Positions 25,552 to 34,045 of a stretch of DNA of 64,000 nt are shown in pieces; position 1 is the stretch's first letter; each line of letters starts with the position of its first letter. The DNA is taken from the NCBI RefSeq assembly GCF_013205055.1, contig NZ_JABMLF010000003.1, forward strand, positions 1-64,000, read 5' to 3'. The stretch comes from Rathayibacter sp. VKM Ac-2856 (GTDB lineage: Bacteria; Actinomycetota; Actinomycetes; Actinomycetales; Microbacteriaceae). Made by a program: the position numbers and the translations under genes. The notes beneath the pieces are model-generated. The model had not been told where the DNA came from. It made no database searches and was given only the letters and a program-made list of their open reading frames with translations.

Positions 25552-25863
25552 TCAGAGCGCGCGGACCAGCGCGGTCGTCGCCGCAGCCACCAGCACGACG
25601 ACCACGAGCGGCGCGCGCAGCAGCACCGCCGTCGTGCCCGCCGCGACACCGACCGCCCGGGACGCGGGCGCGGGATCACCGCCGTCGGCCAGTGCCGAGG
25701 TCAGCGCGACCGCGACGAGCAGCACGACCGTGCCGCGGTCCAGGAGCCGCTGCGTCGCGGGACCGAGGTCGATCCGGTCGCGCAGCACCGCCCCTCCCCC
25801 GCGGAGGGCGAAGCTGCCGACGGCGAGGACGAGGACGCCGAGCGTCACCGCGGCGGTGCTCAC
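25552..25863 (-). CDS. azlD: AzlD-family small exporter subunit
   Basis: 103 residues with three or four hydrophobic helices and the AzlD pattern LVLAVGSFALRGG near the N-terminus. It forms a two-part exporter of branched-chain or other amino acids with AzlC. GTG 25863 overlaps the azlC stop, so the subunits are made together. Confidence 0.87.
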   Translation of the reverse strand: MSTAAVTLGVLVLAVGSFALRGGGAVLRDRIDLGPATQRLLDRGTVVLLVAVALTSALADGGDPAPASRAVGVAAGTTAVLLRAPLVVVVLVAAATTALVRAL

Positions 25864-26567
25864 CTGCGGCGCCCCGTCATCAGCAGACCGCCGAGTGCCA
25901 GCACCGGCGCGAGTCCGAGCGGCACCAGGGGCAGCGCGGTGAGCGCGAGCACTCCGCCCGCGATCGCGGCCGCTGCGGCCCGCCCCTCTCGGAGGGCCGG
26001 GAATGCGAGCGCGAGCAGGAGGGCGGGGAAGACCGCGTCGAGCCCGAGCACCGACGGGTCGGGAACGACGGCGCCGAGCAGCGCCCCGGCCAGCGCCCCG
26101 AGCGGCCAGGCGGTGAGCACCGCGGCCCCCGAGACCCAGAACAGGGCGCGCCGGCGCGCGACCGTCGCCCCGCCGAGCGCGAGCGCCACCGTCTCGTCGT
26201 TCGCGAGGTGCGCGCCGAGGAGCCGGAGCGGCCCGCGCGGCAGGAAGCCGCCGACCGTCATCCCGTAGGGCAGCGCCCGGGCGTTGACGAGCAGCGCGGC
26301 CAGCGCCGCCGCGAGCGGTGCGCCTCCCGCGGCCACCACGCCGACGAAGAGGATCTCGGCGGAGGCGCCGAACACCGCGACCGCGAGCAGCAGGATCTGC
26401 CAGAGCGGGAATCCGGCGGCGGTCGCGCCGAGCCCGTAGGAGACGCCGACGACCGCGACGGAGGCGGCGACGAGCAGGACGCCCCGGAGGTCTCGGGGGC
26501 CGACCGTTCGGAGCAGCGAACGCGCGGTGCTTACAATGAACACGAGGCACATGCTGCCGTCCACCAC
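25860..26567 (-). CDS. azlC: AzlC-family amino-acid exporter subunit
   Basis: 235 residues if ATG 26567 is used; ATG 26552 or GTG 26543 are in-frame alternatives and no start has a good ribosome site. About six to eight hydrophobic segments show the AzlC pattern: VSYGLGATAAGFPLWQILLLAVAVFGASAEI, then LVNARALPYGMTVGGFLP. It exports branched-chain amino acids or analogues with AzlD. It is divergent from the XRE-cupin regulator, a typical arrangement. Confidence 0.88.
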   Translation of the reverse strand: MVDGSMCLVFIVSTARSLLRTVGPRDLRGVLLVAASVAVVGVSYGLGATAAGFPLWQILLLAVAVFGASAEILFVGVVAAGGAPLAAALAALLVNARALPYGMTVGGFLPRGPLRLLGAHLANDETVALALGGATVARRRALFWVSGAAVLTAWPLGALAGALLGAVVPDPSVLGLDAVFPALLLALAFPALREGRAAAAAIAGGVLALTALPLVPLGLAPVLALGGLLMTGRRR

Positions 26568-26571
26568 CGCC

Positions 26572-26587
26572 GTTCGTCAAGTCGAAC
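26572..26587. promoter_or_regulatory. Candidate operator between azlC and the XRE-cupin gene
   Basis: GTTCG and CGAAC form an inverted repeat around six bases, in the short gap between the two divergent genes. A TACAAT box at 26532-26537 could be the -10 of the rightward regulator gene. Confidence 0.4.
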
Positions 26588-26608
26588 GATCGATCCGGAG
26601 AGCGAACG

Positions 26609-27160
26609 ATGTCGGACTCCCCCCGCGACCTGGTCGCCTCCGCCCTGCGCCGCGAGCGCGGCCGCCTCGGCCTCAGCATCTCCGAGATCGCGCGGCGCGC
26701 CGGGATCGCGAAGTCGACCCTCTCGCAGCTCGAGGCGGGCGAGGGCAACCCGAGTCTCGAGACGCTGTGGGCCCTGGGCAGCGCCCTCGGCGTGCCGTTC
26801 TCGCACCTGGTCGAGCCGCCCCGCCGCTCCGTGCAGCTGATCCGCGCCGGGGAGGGCCCGCGGATCGCCTCCGCCACCGCCGACTACGCCGCCACCCTGC
26901 TCAGCGCCTGCCCGCCCGGCGCCCGCCGCGACGTCTACCGCATCACCGCCGAGCCGGGAGCGGCCAGGAACTCGGATCCGCACGCCCGCGGCACCGTCGA
27001 GCACCTGATCCTCTCGTCCGGCCGCGCCCTGGCCGGGCCGGCCGACGACCCGGTCGAGCTCGCACCCGGCGACTGCCTGTCCTACCCGGGCGACGAGCCG
27101 CACGTCTTCGACGCCCTCGAGCCGGGGACGAGCGCGGTGCTCGTCTCGGAGCACGTCTAA
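26609..27160 (+). CDS. XRE-family regulator with cupin domain
   Basis: 183 residues; GGAG lies eight bases before ATG 26609. The HTH spans residues about 10-65 (LGLSISEIARRAGIAKSTLSQLE, then NPSLETLWALGSALGVPF). A cupin-like ligand domain follows (RGTVEHLILSSG, LAPGDCLSYPGDEPHVFDA). It probably represses or activates azlCD in response to an amino acid bound by the cupin domain (inference from divergent position). Confidence 0.9.
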   Translation: MSDSPRDLVASALRRERGRLGLSISEIARRAGIAKSTLSQLEAGEGNPSLETLWALGSALGVPFSHLVEPPRRSVQLIRAGEGPRIASATADYAATLLSACPPGARRDVYRITAEPGAARNSDPHARGTVEHLILSSGRALAGPADDPVELAPGDCLSYPGDEPHVFDALEPGTSAVLVSEHV

Positions 27161-27173
27161 GCGGCACCGCTCG

Positions 27174-27647
27174 TCAGTCGAACGTGCAGGCCGTCTCGTC
27201 GGACAGCGCGCGCAGGATCCGGTCGCGGTGGTCCGCGCTCATCGGCGGCAGCGCGTCGGGCGCGAACCAGCCGACCTCGCTCGACTCGTCGTCGGCGACG
27301 TGCGCCTCGCCCGAGATGTAACGCGCCCGCAGCACGTGGTCGAGGTACTGCGCGCGGTCGCCGTTCGGGTACTCCATCGGCGGCAGGGTGTGCAGCCGGA
27401 CGACGCGCTCGACCTCGATCACGACGCCCGCCTCCTCCAGCGCCTCGCGGCACGCGGTGCCGGCCACGGTCTCACCGGGGTCGATGATGCCGGTGACCGC
27501 CGTCCAGGCGCCGGTGTCCGCGCGGCGGACCAGGAGGATCTGCCGGACCGGGTCCTCGCGCACGATCACCGCGGTGACGCCGGAGAGCCAGAGCAGCTCG
27601 GTGCCCACCTTCTCGCGGAGCCGGAGGACGAACTCGGGGGTGGCCAT
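27174..27647 (-). CDS. Nudix hydrolase
   Basis: 157 residues. The Nudix box Gx5Ex7REUxEExGU is complete at residues 53-75 (begins GIIDPGE, ends REALEEAGV). It hydrolyses a nucleoside diphosphate linked to another group; the target is not predictable. It starts nine bases after the Dabb gene stop and is probably the last gene of the RND-Dabb-Nudix unit. Confidence 0.9.
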   Translation of the reverse strand: MATPEFVLRLREKVGTELLWLSGVTAVIVREDPVRQILLVRRADTGAWTAVTGIIDPGETVAGTACREALEEAGVVIEVERVVRLHTLPPMEYPNGDRAQYLDHVLRARYISGEAHVADDESSEVGWFAPDALPPMSADHRDRILRALSDETACTFD

Positions 27648-27656
27648 CGGCGGCGG

Positions 27657-28208
27657 TCAGCCCGCGAGCGCGCCGGAGTCGAACGGCTCGGGGCGGAAGT
27701 CGAAGGCGACCACGCCGGCCGTGTCGAGCAGCGGGCCGACGAGTCCCTTGAACGCGTCGTGCGCCGGATCGAACAGACCGGGGCCGTCGACCGCGGGGCG
27801 GCCGATGTAGTAGTTGAGGTCGCCCTCGGACGCGAAGGTCAGCAGGAACGCGCGGTCGAAGCCCTCGCCCGCCCCCTCGGTGCTGAGCTGCGGGCCGTTC
27901 TCGATCGACACGATGTAGGGGACGCCGTTGCGGACGCACTCCTCGCCGAGCGCGAGGAACGACGCGATCACGCCGTCCACCTCGGCGACGAGCGCCATCG
28001 GCCGGAAGCGGAACAGCACGATGTGGCGAATGGTCCCGGGGCGGTAGTCCGCGGCGACGAAGCGCTCGGGGCCGACCTCGGCGATCGCGCGGGCGGCGCG
28101 GTCGGAGCCGCTCAGCCAGCGCGAGCCGATCGTCTCGGGGGCCGCCGCGGCGACCTCCGCTGCCGTGGTGGTCTCTGCTGCTGTGGTCTCGAATCCTGTG
28201 TCGCTCAT
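27657..28208 (-). CDS. Dabb (stress-responsive alpha/beta-barrel) domain protein
   Basis: 183 residues from ATG 28208, overlapping the RND gene stop (ATGA). After an Ala/Thr-rich N-terminus of about 55 residues comes the Dabb domain: IRHIVLFRFRP, VPYIVSIENGPQLSTEG, FDRAFLLTFASEGDLNYYIGRPA. Dabb proteins are dimeric ferredoxin-like barrels of mixed or unknown function. The overlap with the pump gene suggests a joint stress role. Confidence 0.85.
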   Translation of the reverse strand: MSDTGFETTAAETTTAAEVAAAAPETIGSRWLSGSDRAARAIAEVGPERFVAADYRPGTIRHIVLFRFRPMALVAEVDGVIASFLALGEECVRNGVPYIVSIENGPQLSTEGAGEGFDRAFLLTFASEGDLNYYIGRPAVDGPGLFDPAHDAFKGLVGPLLDTAGVVAFDFRPEPFDSGALAG

Positions 28209-31200
28209 GCCGACGCCTCTCCGGCGCGGGCGGCACGCCGCCGCTCACGATACCCCTCGACCAGGTTGTAGACGACCGGCAGCACGACCAGCGTGAGCAC
28301 CGTCGAGGACACCAGTCCGCCGATCACGACGATCGCCAGCGGCTGCGAGATGAAGCCGCCGTGACCGGTGATGCCGAGCGCCATCGGCAGCAGCGCGAAG
28401 ATCGTCGCGAGCGCCGTCATCAGGATGGGCCGGAGCCGCCGCTCGGTGCCGTGCAGCAGCGCCTCCCGCACGGGCATCCCCCGATCGCGGTACTGGTTCA
28501 CCAGGTCGATCAGCACGATCGCGTTGGTGACGACGATGCCGATCAGCATCAGCACGCCGATCAGCGACGGCACGCCGAGCGGCACGCCGGTGAGCACCTG
28601 CAGCAGGATCGCTCCGGTCGCCGCGAACGGCACCGACACCAGCAGCAGCAGCGGCTGCAGGAGCGAGCGGAACGTCGCGACCATCACGACGTAGACGATC
28701 AGGATCGCCACCAGCAGCGCGATCCCGAGCTGCGAGAACGCGTCGCTCTGGTCGGCCGTGACGCCGCCGAGCGAGGCGGAGACGCCGGCCGGCAGCTCCG
28801 TGTCGTCGATCGCACTCTGCACCGCCGCGTTGGCCGAGGCCAGGTCGTCGCCCTCGGGCGTCACCGTGATGGTGGAGGTGCGCTGCCCGCGCTCCGTGGT
28901 GATGCTCGCGGGCCCGTCGGTCTGCTCGACGACCGCGAGCGAGGAGAGCGGGACCGCTCCGGTGCGCGTCGGGATCTCGAGCGCCGACAGCTCGTCGAGG
29001 GTGGCCGGCGGCTGCGCCTCGGCGAGGTAGACCGAGAGCGTGCGGTCGTCGATCACGACGCTGCCCGTCTGCGTCGGCTGCAGCGCCTGGCTGACCAGGG
29101 TGCCGACCGCGACCTCGGTGAGCCCGGCGTCCGCGGCGGCGGCGCGGTCGACCCGCACGGCGATGTAGGGCAGCGAGGAGGAGAGGTTGCTCTCCGCCTG
29201 GCTGATCCCGTCGGTGCCGCGCAGCGCCTCGAGGAGCGCGTCGTTCGCGCTCTGCAGGTCGCCCTGCGAGGCCGTCGAGAGGTCCACCTCGATGTTCGAC
29301 GAGGCGCCGAAGCCGGAGGACGCGGCGACGCTGATGTCGTCGGCCGCGGCGACCGAGCCGAGCGCCGTGCGCACCTCCGTCTGCACGGCCTCCTGATCGG
29401 CCGACTCGTCGGTCGTGACCGAGTAGCGGATCGAGGTGCCGCCGCCTCCGCCGCCGAACGCGCTCTGCAGCCCGCCGCTCGCGGAGCCGATCGAGAGCTG
29501 CACGGTCTCGACGCCGTCGACGTCGAGGATGGCCGCGCTCGCCTGCTGGGCGGTCGCGTCCTGGGCGTCCAGGCTCTGGCCGTCGGGCACGGTCTGCGTG
29601 ACGGTGAAGGTGTTCTGGCCGCTCGCGCCGAGGAAGTTCGTCTTCATCAGCGGGTAGAGCGCGCCGGTGCCCACGAGCACCAGCAGCGAGAGCAGGACGG
29701 TCGCGACGGAGTGCTTCAGGGTCCAGGCGATGACCGGGCCGTAGACCCGCTGCAGTCCGGACGCGCGGCGCGGGCCCGCCTTCGCGCTGTGGCGGGCGTG
29801 CTCGGGCGCGGCCTCCGGGGCCGGCGCGACCGTCTCGCCGGCGGCGCCGCGCTCCTCGGCGAGCGCCGCCTGCGCCGCCTCGCGGACGCCCGGGCGCTTC
29901 GAGGGCCGGAGGAACCAGTACGCCAGCACCGGCACGATCGTCAGCGCGACGATCAGCGACGCCAGCAGCGCGATCGACACCGTCAGCGCGAACGGCCGGA
30001 ACAGCTCGCCGGTCGTGCCGCCGACGAACGAGATCGGCAGGAACACCGCGACCGTGGTGATGGTCGAGGCGGTGATCGCGCCCGCGACCTCGCGCACCGC
30101 GACCGCGATGGTCGCCGCGCGCTCCTCCCCCGCGTCGAGGTGCCGCTTGATGTTCTCGATCACGACGATGGAGTCGTCCACCACGCGGCCGATCGCGATC
30201 GTCAGCGCGCCCAGCGTGAGGATGTTGAGCGTGTAGCCCGCGGTCTGCAGGCCGATGAAGGTGATCAGCACCGAGGTCGGGATCGAGATCGCGGTGACCA
30301 GCGTCGACCGCACCGAGAGCAGGAACAGCAGGATGACGAGCACCGCGAAGACGAGGCCGAGCGCCCCCTCCTGCGCGAGCGACTCGATCGAGTCCTGGAT
30401 GTAGGGGGCCTGGTCGAAGACCGAGGTGAAGGCCGCGTTCTCGCCCAGCGACGCCTCGAGGTCGGGGAGCAGCGCGGAGACGCCGGTCGAGACGTCGACC
30501 GTGTTCGCCGCGGGCAGCTTCGTGATGGAGAGGGTCAGCGCGGGCTGGCCGTTGACCCGCGAGATCGAGGTGATCGGGGCGTCGGTGACGGCGACGGTGG
30601 CGACGGAGCCGAGGGTGGGGGCCGCGGCGGGCGCGGTGGGGGCGAGGGCCGAGGCCGCCGCTGCGGAGGCCGCCGACGGGATCAGCGGCAGTGCCGCGAT
30701 CGCGTCCGTCGAGTCGAGCTTGACGCCGGACTGCACCGAGAAGGTGCTGCCGTCCTGGGTGATCTCGCCGCCGGCGACCAGAACGCCGTTCTGCTGCAGC
30801 GCGGTCCGGATGTCGGCGGCGGACAGGCCGGCCGCGGCCAGCGCCGCGTCGTCGGGCGTGATGGTGACGCGCTGGGCGCTCTCGCCGACCAGGGCGACCT
30901 CGCGGACGCCCTCGACCTTCTCCAGGTCCGGGATGACGCTCGTGCGCAGCCGGTCGGCGAGCGCCTTCGCGTCGCCGTCGCTCGACACGGCCAGCTGCAG
31001 CACCGGCAGGTCGTCGAACGAGCCGGTGACGACCTGCGGATCGACGCCCTCGGGCAGCGCGGTGCGGATCCGGTTGATCGCCTGGAGGATCTTCTGCTCG
31101 GCGGTCGCCAGGTCGGTGCCGTAGGTGAAGGAGGCCGAGATCAGCGACGAGTTCGTCGACGAGGTCGCGCTCGTCGACTCGAGGCCGGGCACCCCCTGGA

Positions 31201-31414
31201 TGGCGGTCTCGATCGGCGTCGAGACGTCGTCGTTGACCACCTCCGGAGCGGCTCCCGGGTAGCTCGAGATCACCGCCAGCTGCGGGAAGGAGATCGACGG
31301 CGCGAGCTCCTGCTTCAACCCGGTGAGGGCGACGCTGCCGAAGACGGCGACGACGACGGTGACGAGCGCGATGAGCGCCCGGTTCTTCATGCTGAGGACC
31401 GCGAGGAGATGCAC
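28205..31414 (-). CDS. HAE1-type RND efflux transporter
   Basis: 1069 residues with the two-fold AcrB-like layout: helix 1, a large extracytoplasmic loop, helices 2-6, then helix 7, a second loop and helices 8-12. Family blocks: ELAPSISFPQLAVISSYPGAAPEVVNDDVSTPIE at the start, and GRVVDDSIVVIENI in helix 4, with the Asp pair that carries protons. A central cytoplasmic linker is Ala/Glu-rich. No adjacent adaptor or TolC-like gene exists, as expected for a one-membrane cell; related Gram-positive pumps (SwrC) act alone. It is followed by Dabb and Nudix genes in overlap. Confidence 0.92.
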   Translation of the reverse strand: MHLLAVLSMKNRALIALVTVVVAVFGSVALTGLKQELAPSISFPQLAVISSYPGAAPEVVNDDVSTPIETAIQGVPGLESTSATSSTNSSLISASFTYGTDLATAEQKILQAINRIRTALPEGVDPQVVTGSFDDLPVLQLAVSSDGDAKALADRLRTSVIPDLEKVEGVREVALVGESAQRVTITPDDAALAAAGLSAADIRTALQQNGVLVAGGEITQDGSTFSVQSGVKLDSTDAIAALPLIPSAASAAAASALAPTAPAAAPTLGSVATVAVTDAPITSISRVNGQPALTLSITKLPAANTVDVSTGVSALLPDLEASLGENAAFTSVFDQAPYIQDSIESLAQEGALGLVFAVLVILLFLLSVRSTLVTAISIPTSVLITFIGLQTAGYTLNILTLGALTIAIGRVVDDSIVVIENIKRHLDAGEERAATIAVAVREVAGAITASTITTVAVFLPISFVGGTTGELFRPFALTVSIALLASLIVALTIVPVLAYWFLRPSKRPGVREAAQAALAEERGAAGETVAPAPEAAPEHARHSAKAGPRRASGLQRVYGPVIAWTLKHSVATVLLSLLVLVGTGALYPLMKTNFLGASGQNTFTVTQTVPDGQSLDAQDATAQQASAAILDVDGVETVQLSIGSASGGLQSAFGGGGGGTSIRYSVTTDESADQEAVQTEVRTALGSVAAADDISVAASSGFGASSNIEVDLSTASQGDLQSANDALLEALRGTDGISQAESNLSSSLPYIAVRVDRAAAADAGLTEVAVGTLVSQALQPTQTGSVVIDDRTLSVYLAEAQPPATLDELSALEIPTRTGAVPLSSLAVVEQTDGPASITTERGQRTSTITVTPEGDDLASANAAVQSAIDDTELPAGVSASLGGVTADQSDAFSQLGIALLVAILIVYVVMVATFRSLLQPLLLLVSVPFAATGAILLQVLTGVPLGVPSLIGVLMLIGIVVTNAIVLIDLVNQYRDRGMPVREALLHGTERRLRPILMTALATIFALLPMALGITGHGGFISQPLAIVVIGGLVSSTVLTLVVLPVVYNLVEGYRERRRAARAGEASA

Positions 31415-31474
31415 CCTCCGAGTCTTCCATCAGCCGGCTGAGGAACGGACGAGGGGCCCCGGACCGGGGGTGAA

Positions 31475-31534
31475 GGCTCAGATCACATCGGCGAGGCTCA
31501 GACCCCGTCGGCGAGGCTCAGACCACGTCGGCGA
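31475..31534. repeat. 20-bp tandem repeat at the 3' end of the MocR gene
   Basis: Three copies beginning GGCTCAGA at 31475, 31495 and 31515. The third copy is the end of the coding region, including the TGA stop; the other two repeat it downstream with one to three changes. The terminal coding segment was thus duplicated twice. Confidence 0.9.
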
Positions 31535-32954
31535 GGTAGCCGGTGTCGGCCGCCGGGTGGCGCGCGACCTGGCCCCAGGCGACGGCGAGCGCCTCGACGG
31601 CCCGGTCGGTCGTCTCCGGCGAGTAGCCGATCGGGATCCGCAGGAACCGCTCGAAGGCGCCGTCGATCCCGAAGCGCGGACCGGCGGTGATCAGCAGGCC
31701 CGAGGTGCGGGCGGCGAGCGCCAGCTGCGAGCTCGCGGGGCGGCCGAGGCCCACCCAGGTGGACAGCCCGCCAGAGACCCGGGGGACGCTCCACTCCGGG
31801 ATCGCGCGCGCGAGCGCCGCCTCGAGGTGGTCGCGGCCGGCGCGCAGCTGCTCGCGGCGCAGCTCCAGCACGCCGTCCATCCGGCCGAGCATGTCGGCGA
31901 CGAGGAGCTGCTCGAGGATCGGGCTGCCGAGGTCGCCCGCCGAGCGCGCGGCGACCAGCTTGCGGATGATGCTCCGCTCGGCGCGGACCCAGCCGATGCG
32001 GATGCCGCCCCAGAGCGTCTTGCCGACCGAGCCGATCGAGATCACCGTGCCCTCCGGTCCGTAGGACGCGAATGGGAGCGGCGACATCCGCCGGTCGATG
32101 TCGAGCTCGGCGGTGGTCTCGTCGGCGATGATCAGCGTGCCCTGGCGGGCCGCCGCGGCGATCGCGCGCTCGCGCAGGTCGACCGCCATCGAGCGGCCGG
32201 TCGGGTTGTGGAAGTCGGGCATCAGGTAGGCGAGGGTCGGGCTCGTGCCGCGGATCGCGGCGATCAGCCCCTCGCCGTCCCAGCCGTCGGCGCCGTCCAC
32301 GTTCACCGGGACGAGCCGGGCGCCGGCGAGCCGCAGCGCCTCGTAGGCGTGCGGGTAGGTCGGCGCCTCGATCAGCGCGCGGTCGCCGCGGGCGAGCAGG
32401 GTGCGGGCGACGAGCGCGATCGCGTGCTGCGCGCCGATGGTGACCATGATCTGACCCGGCTCGGTCCGGAGCCCGCGCCGGGTGTACCGCTCCGCGATGG
32501 CGCGGCGCAGCAGCGGCAGGCCGACGGTGTCGTAGGAGCCGTCCTCGAAGTACTCCGGCGCGAGGCGCGCGGCGCGGGCGTAGGCCTCCGCCAGCTCGGG
32601 CACGGCGGGCAGCGCGGCCTTGGTGAAGTCGACGAAGTCGGAGGCGAGGGTGGGCACGGCGTGCACCGCCGCCCCGGGCAGGCGCGTGACGCTCCCGGAG
32701 CCGCGGACGCTGACGAGGTAGCCGCTCTCGCGCAGCTCTCGGTAGGCGGCGGCCACGGTGGTGCGGCTCACGCCGAGCCGCGCCGACAGCTCGCGCTCGG
32801 CCGGCAGGCGGCTGTCGGCCGGGATGCGGCCGTCGATGCTGAGCAGCCGGATCCGGTCGGCGAGCGCGAGGTACGCGGGGCGCGTGCCGCGCTGCTCGCG
32901 CCAGTCGCCGAGGAGGGTCTGCAGGGCGCGCACGCCGAAGTGGACATCAGCCAT
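31518..32954 (-). CDS. MocR/GntR-type regulator with aminotransferase domain (YczR-like)
   Basis: 478 residues. The N-terminal GntR wHTH (ADSRLPAERELSARLGVSRTTVAAAYRELRESGYLVSVRGSG) is fused to a class I aminotransferase fold with NPTGR, ADETTAE and the PLP lysine in GSVGKTLWGG. MocR proteins use PLP as effector. Divergence from the YczE-type membrane gene matches the known YczR-YczE pair, so it most likely regulates that gene and itself. TATCTT lies exactly six bases before ATG 32954, so the mRNA is probably leaderless. Confidence 0.92.
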   Translation of the reverse strand: MADVHFGVRALQTLLGDWREQRGTRPAYLALADRIRLLSIDGRIPADSRLPAERELSARLGVSRTTVAAAYRELRESGYLVSVRGSGSVTRLPGAAVHAVPTLASDFVDFTKAALPAVPELAEAYARAARLAPEYFEDGSYDTVGLPLLRRAIAERYTRRGLRTEPGQIMVTIGAQHAIALVARTLLARGDRALIEAPTYPHAYEALRLAGARLVPVNVDGADGWDGEGLIAAIRGTSPTLAYLMPDFHNPTGRSMAVDLRERAIAAAARQGTLIIADETTAELDIDRRMSPLPFASYGPEGTVISIGSVGKTLWGGIRIGWVRAERSIIRKLVAARSAGDLGSPILEQLLVADMLGRMDGVLELRREQLRAGRDHLEAALARAIPEWSVPRVSGGLSTWVGLGRPASSQLALAARTSGLLITAGPRFGIDGAFERFLRIPIGYSPETTDRAVEALAVAWGQVARHPAADTGYLADVV

Positions 32955-32956
32955 GC

Positions 32957-32978
32957 GTCCAAGATAGCCGGATTGGAC
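32957..32978. promoter_or_regulatory. Candidate MocR operator
   Basis: GTCCAA and TTGGAC form a perfect inverted repeat separated by ten bases. They overlap the TATCTT box (32961-32966, minus strand) of the regulator gene, so binding would block its transcription. Confidence 0.5.
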
Positions 32979-33007
32979 CGCGCGAAGGAGGCCACTCCTG
33001 CGATGGG

Positions 33008-33646
33008 ATGCTTGACATGACGATCACCGCGCCCCTCGCCGTCCCCGCTCCCCCGGTGAGCCAGTGGCGGATCCGCCCCGTCCCGCGGCTGCTGGTGGGG
33101 CTCGTGCTCTACGGGTTCGCCGACGCGATGATGATCCGCGCCTCGATCGGCGTGGACCCGTGGACCGTCTTCGCGATGGGTGTCTCGCGCCAGACCGGAC
33201 TGGGGATCGGACTGCTCACCAACGTGATCGGACTGCTCGTCCTGCTGCTGTGGATCCCGCTGCGGCAGCGACCAGGGCTCGGCACCGTGCTGAACGTCCT
33301 GGTGGTCGGCACGATGATCGACGTCGGGATCCACCTGCTCCCCGTCCCCGCCGAGTGGTGGGGGAAGGCCCTGCTGTTCGCCGGCGGACTGCTGCTGCTG
33401 GCGGTGGCGAGCGGGATCTACATCGGCGCCCGCCTCGGCCCCGGCCCCCGCGACGGCCTGATGACCGGCCTGCACACCCGCTTCGGCGTCCCGATCTGGG
33501 CGGCCCGCGGCGGCGTCGAGCTCACCGTGCTCCTGATCGGCTGGGCCCTCGGCGGCGACGTCGGCCTCGGCACCCTCGCCTTCGCCCTCCTGATCGGGCC
33601 GCTCTGCTCCGTGACGCTCCCGCTGCTCGGCGTCCGCCGGCACTGA
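33008..33646 (+). CDS. yczE: YczE-like integral membrane protein
   Basis: 212 residues from ATG 33008 (ATG 33017 is an alternative). Five or six hydrophobic helices with the YczE pattern: RLLVGLVLYGFADAMMI, ASIGVDPWTVF, GLGIGLLTNVIGL, GLGTVLNVLVVGTMID and GPGPRDGLMTGL. Its molecular function is unknown. It forms the conserved divergent pair with a MocR regulator. AAGGAGG at 32985-32991 lies rather far from either start. Confidence 0.88.
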   Translation: MLDMTITAPLAVPAPPVSQWRIRPVPRLLVGLVLYGFADAMMIRASIGVDPWTVFAMGVSRQTGLGIGLLTNVIGLLVLLLWIPLRQRPGLGTVLNVLVVGTMIDVGIHLLPVPAEWWGKALLFAGGLLLLAVASGIYIGARLGPGPRDGLMTGLHTRFGVPIWAARGGVELTVLLIGWALGGDVGLGTLAFALLIGPLCSVTLPLLGVRRH

Positions 33647-34045
33647 GCTGTTCGAGCCGGCCGCGGAGCGGGCGCCGCACATGCCGATCCAGCCGGCCGC
33701 GGAGCGGACCCCGGACATGCTGATCGAGTAGCCCGCGCAGCGGGCGTATCGAGATCCACCGTGGTGCAGAACGGTGGGTCTCGATACGACCCTGCGGGGC
33801 TACTCGACCAGCATGCGGACCGCACAACGTCAGCTGACAGGAGGCGGCCTCCCCCATCAGAGGAGGGCACCCCTTCTCAGCTGACGTTGTGCGGCGCCGA
33901 GCCCTCGCATGCCGATCGAGCCGGCCGCGGGGCGGAACCGGGCATGCTGATCGAGCAGCCCGCGCAGCGGGCGTATCGAGATCCGACGTGCAGACACGTG
34001 GGTCTCGAGACGCCCCTGCGGGGCTACTCGACCGGCATGCGCTCG
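33647..34045. repeat. Intergenic repeat block between yczE and dctA
   Basis: This 400-bp gap between two convergent genes holds only repeats. A unit beginning AGCCGGCCGCGG occurs three times (near 33660, 33693 and 33918). Facing REP-like pairs lie at 33716-33816 and 33943-34040, each made of CATGCTGATCGAG...CGTATCGAGAT and GGTCTCGA...CTACTCGACC. The 71-bp palindromic element sits between the two pairs, so the block is roughly symmetrical. Confidence 0.88.
33822..33892. repeat. 71-bp palindromic element
   Basis: Perfect 16-bp terminal inverted repeats (GCACAACGTCAGCTGA and its complement) enclose 39 bp with a small nested GAGG...CCTC hairpin. It has no coding potential. It is too short for an insertion sequence and resembles a REP- or MITE-like unit. 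Confidence 0.8.

Noticed and set aside
28361-31441. About 1000-codon plus-strand frame opposite the RND pump
   Set aside because: Antisense to a clear transporter; composition dominated by Arg, Asp and Gly with no domains.
33822-33892. Insertion sequence or integron attC site
   Set aside because: Too short, no transposase or integrase, and no attC core sites; better described as a REP/MITE-like palindrome.
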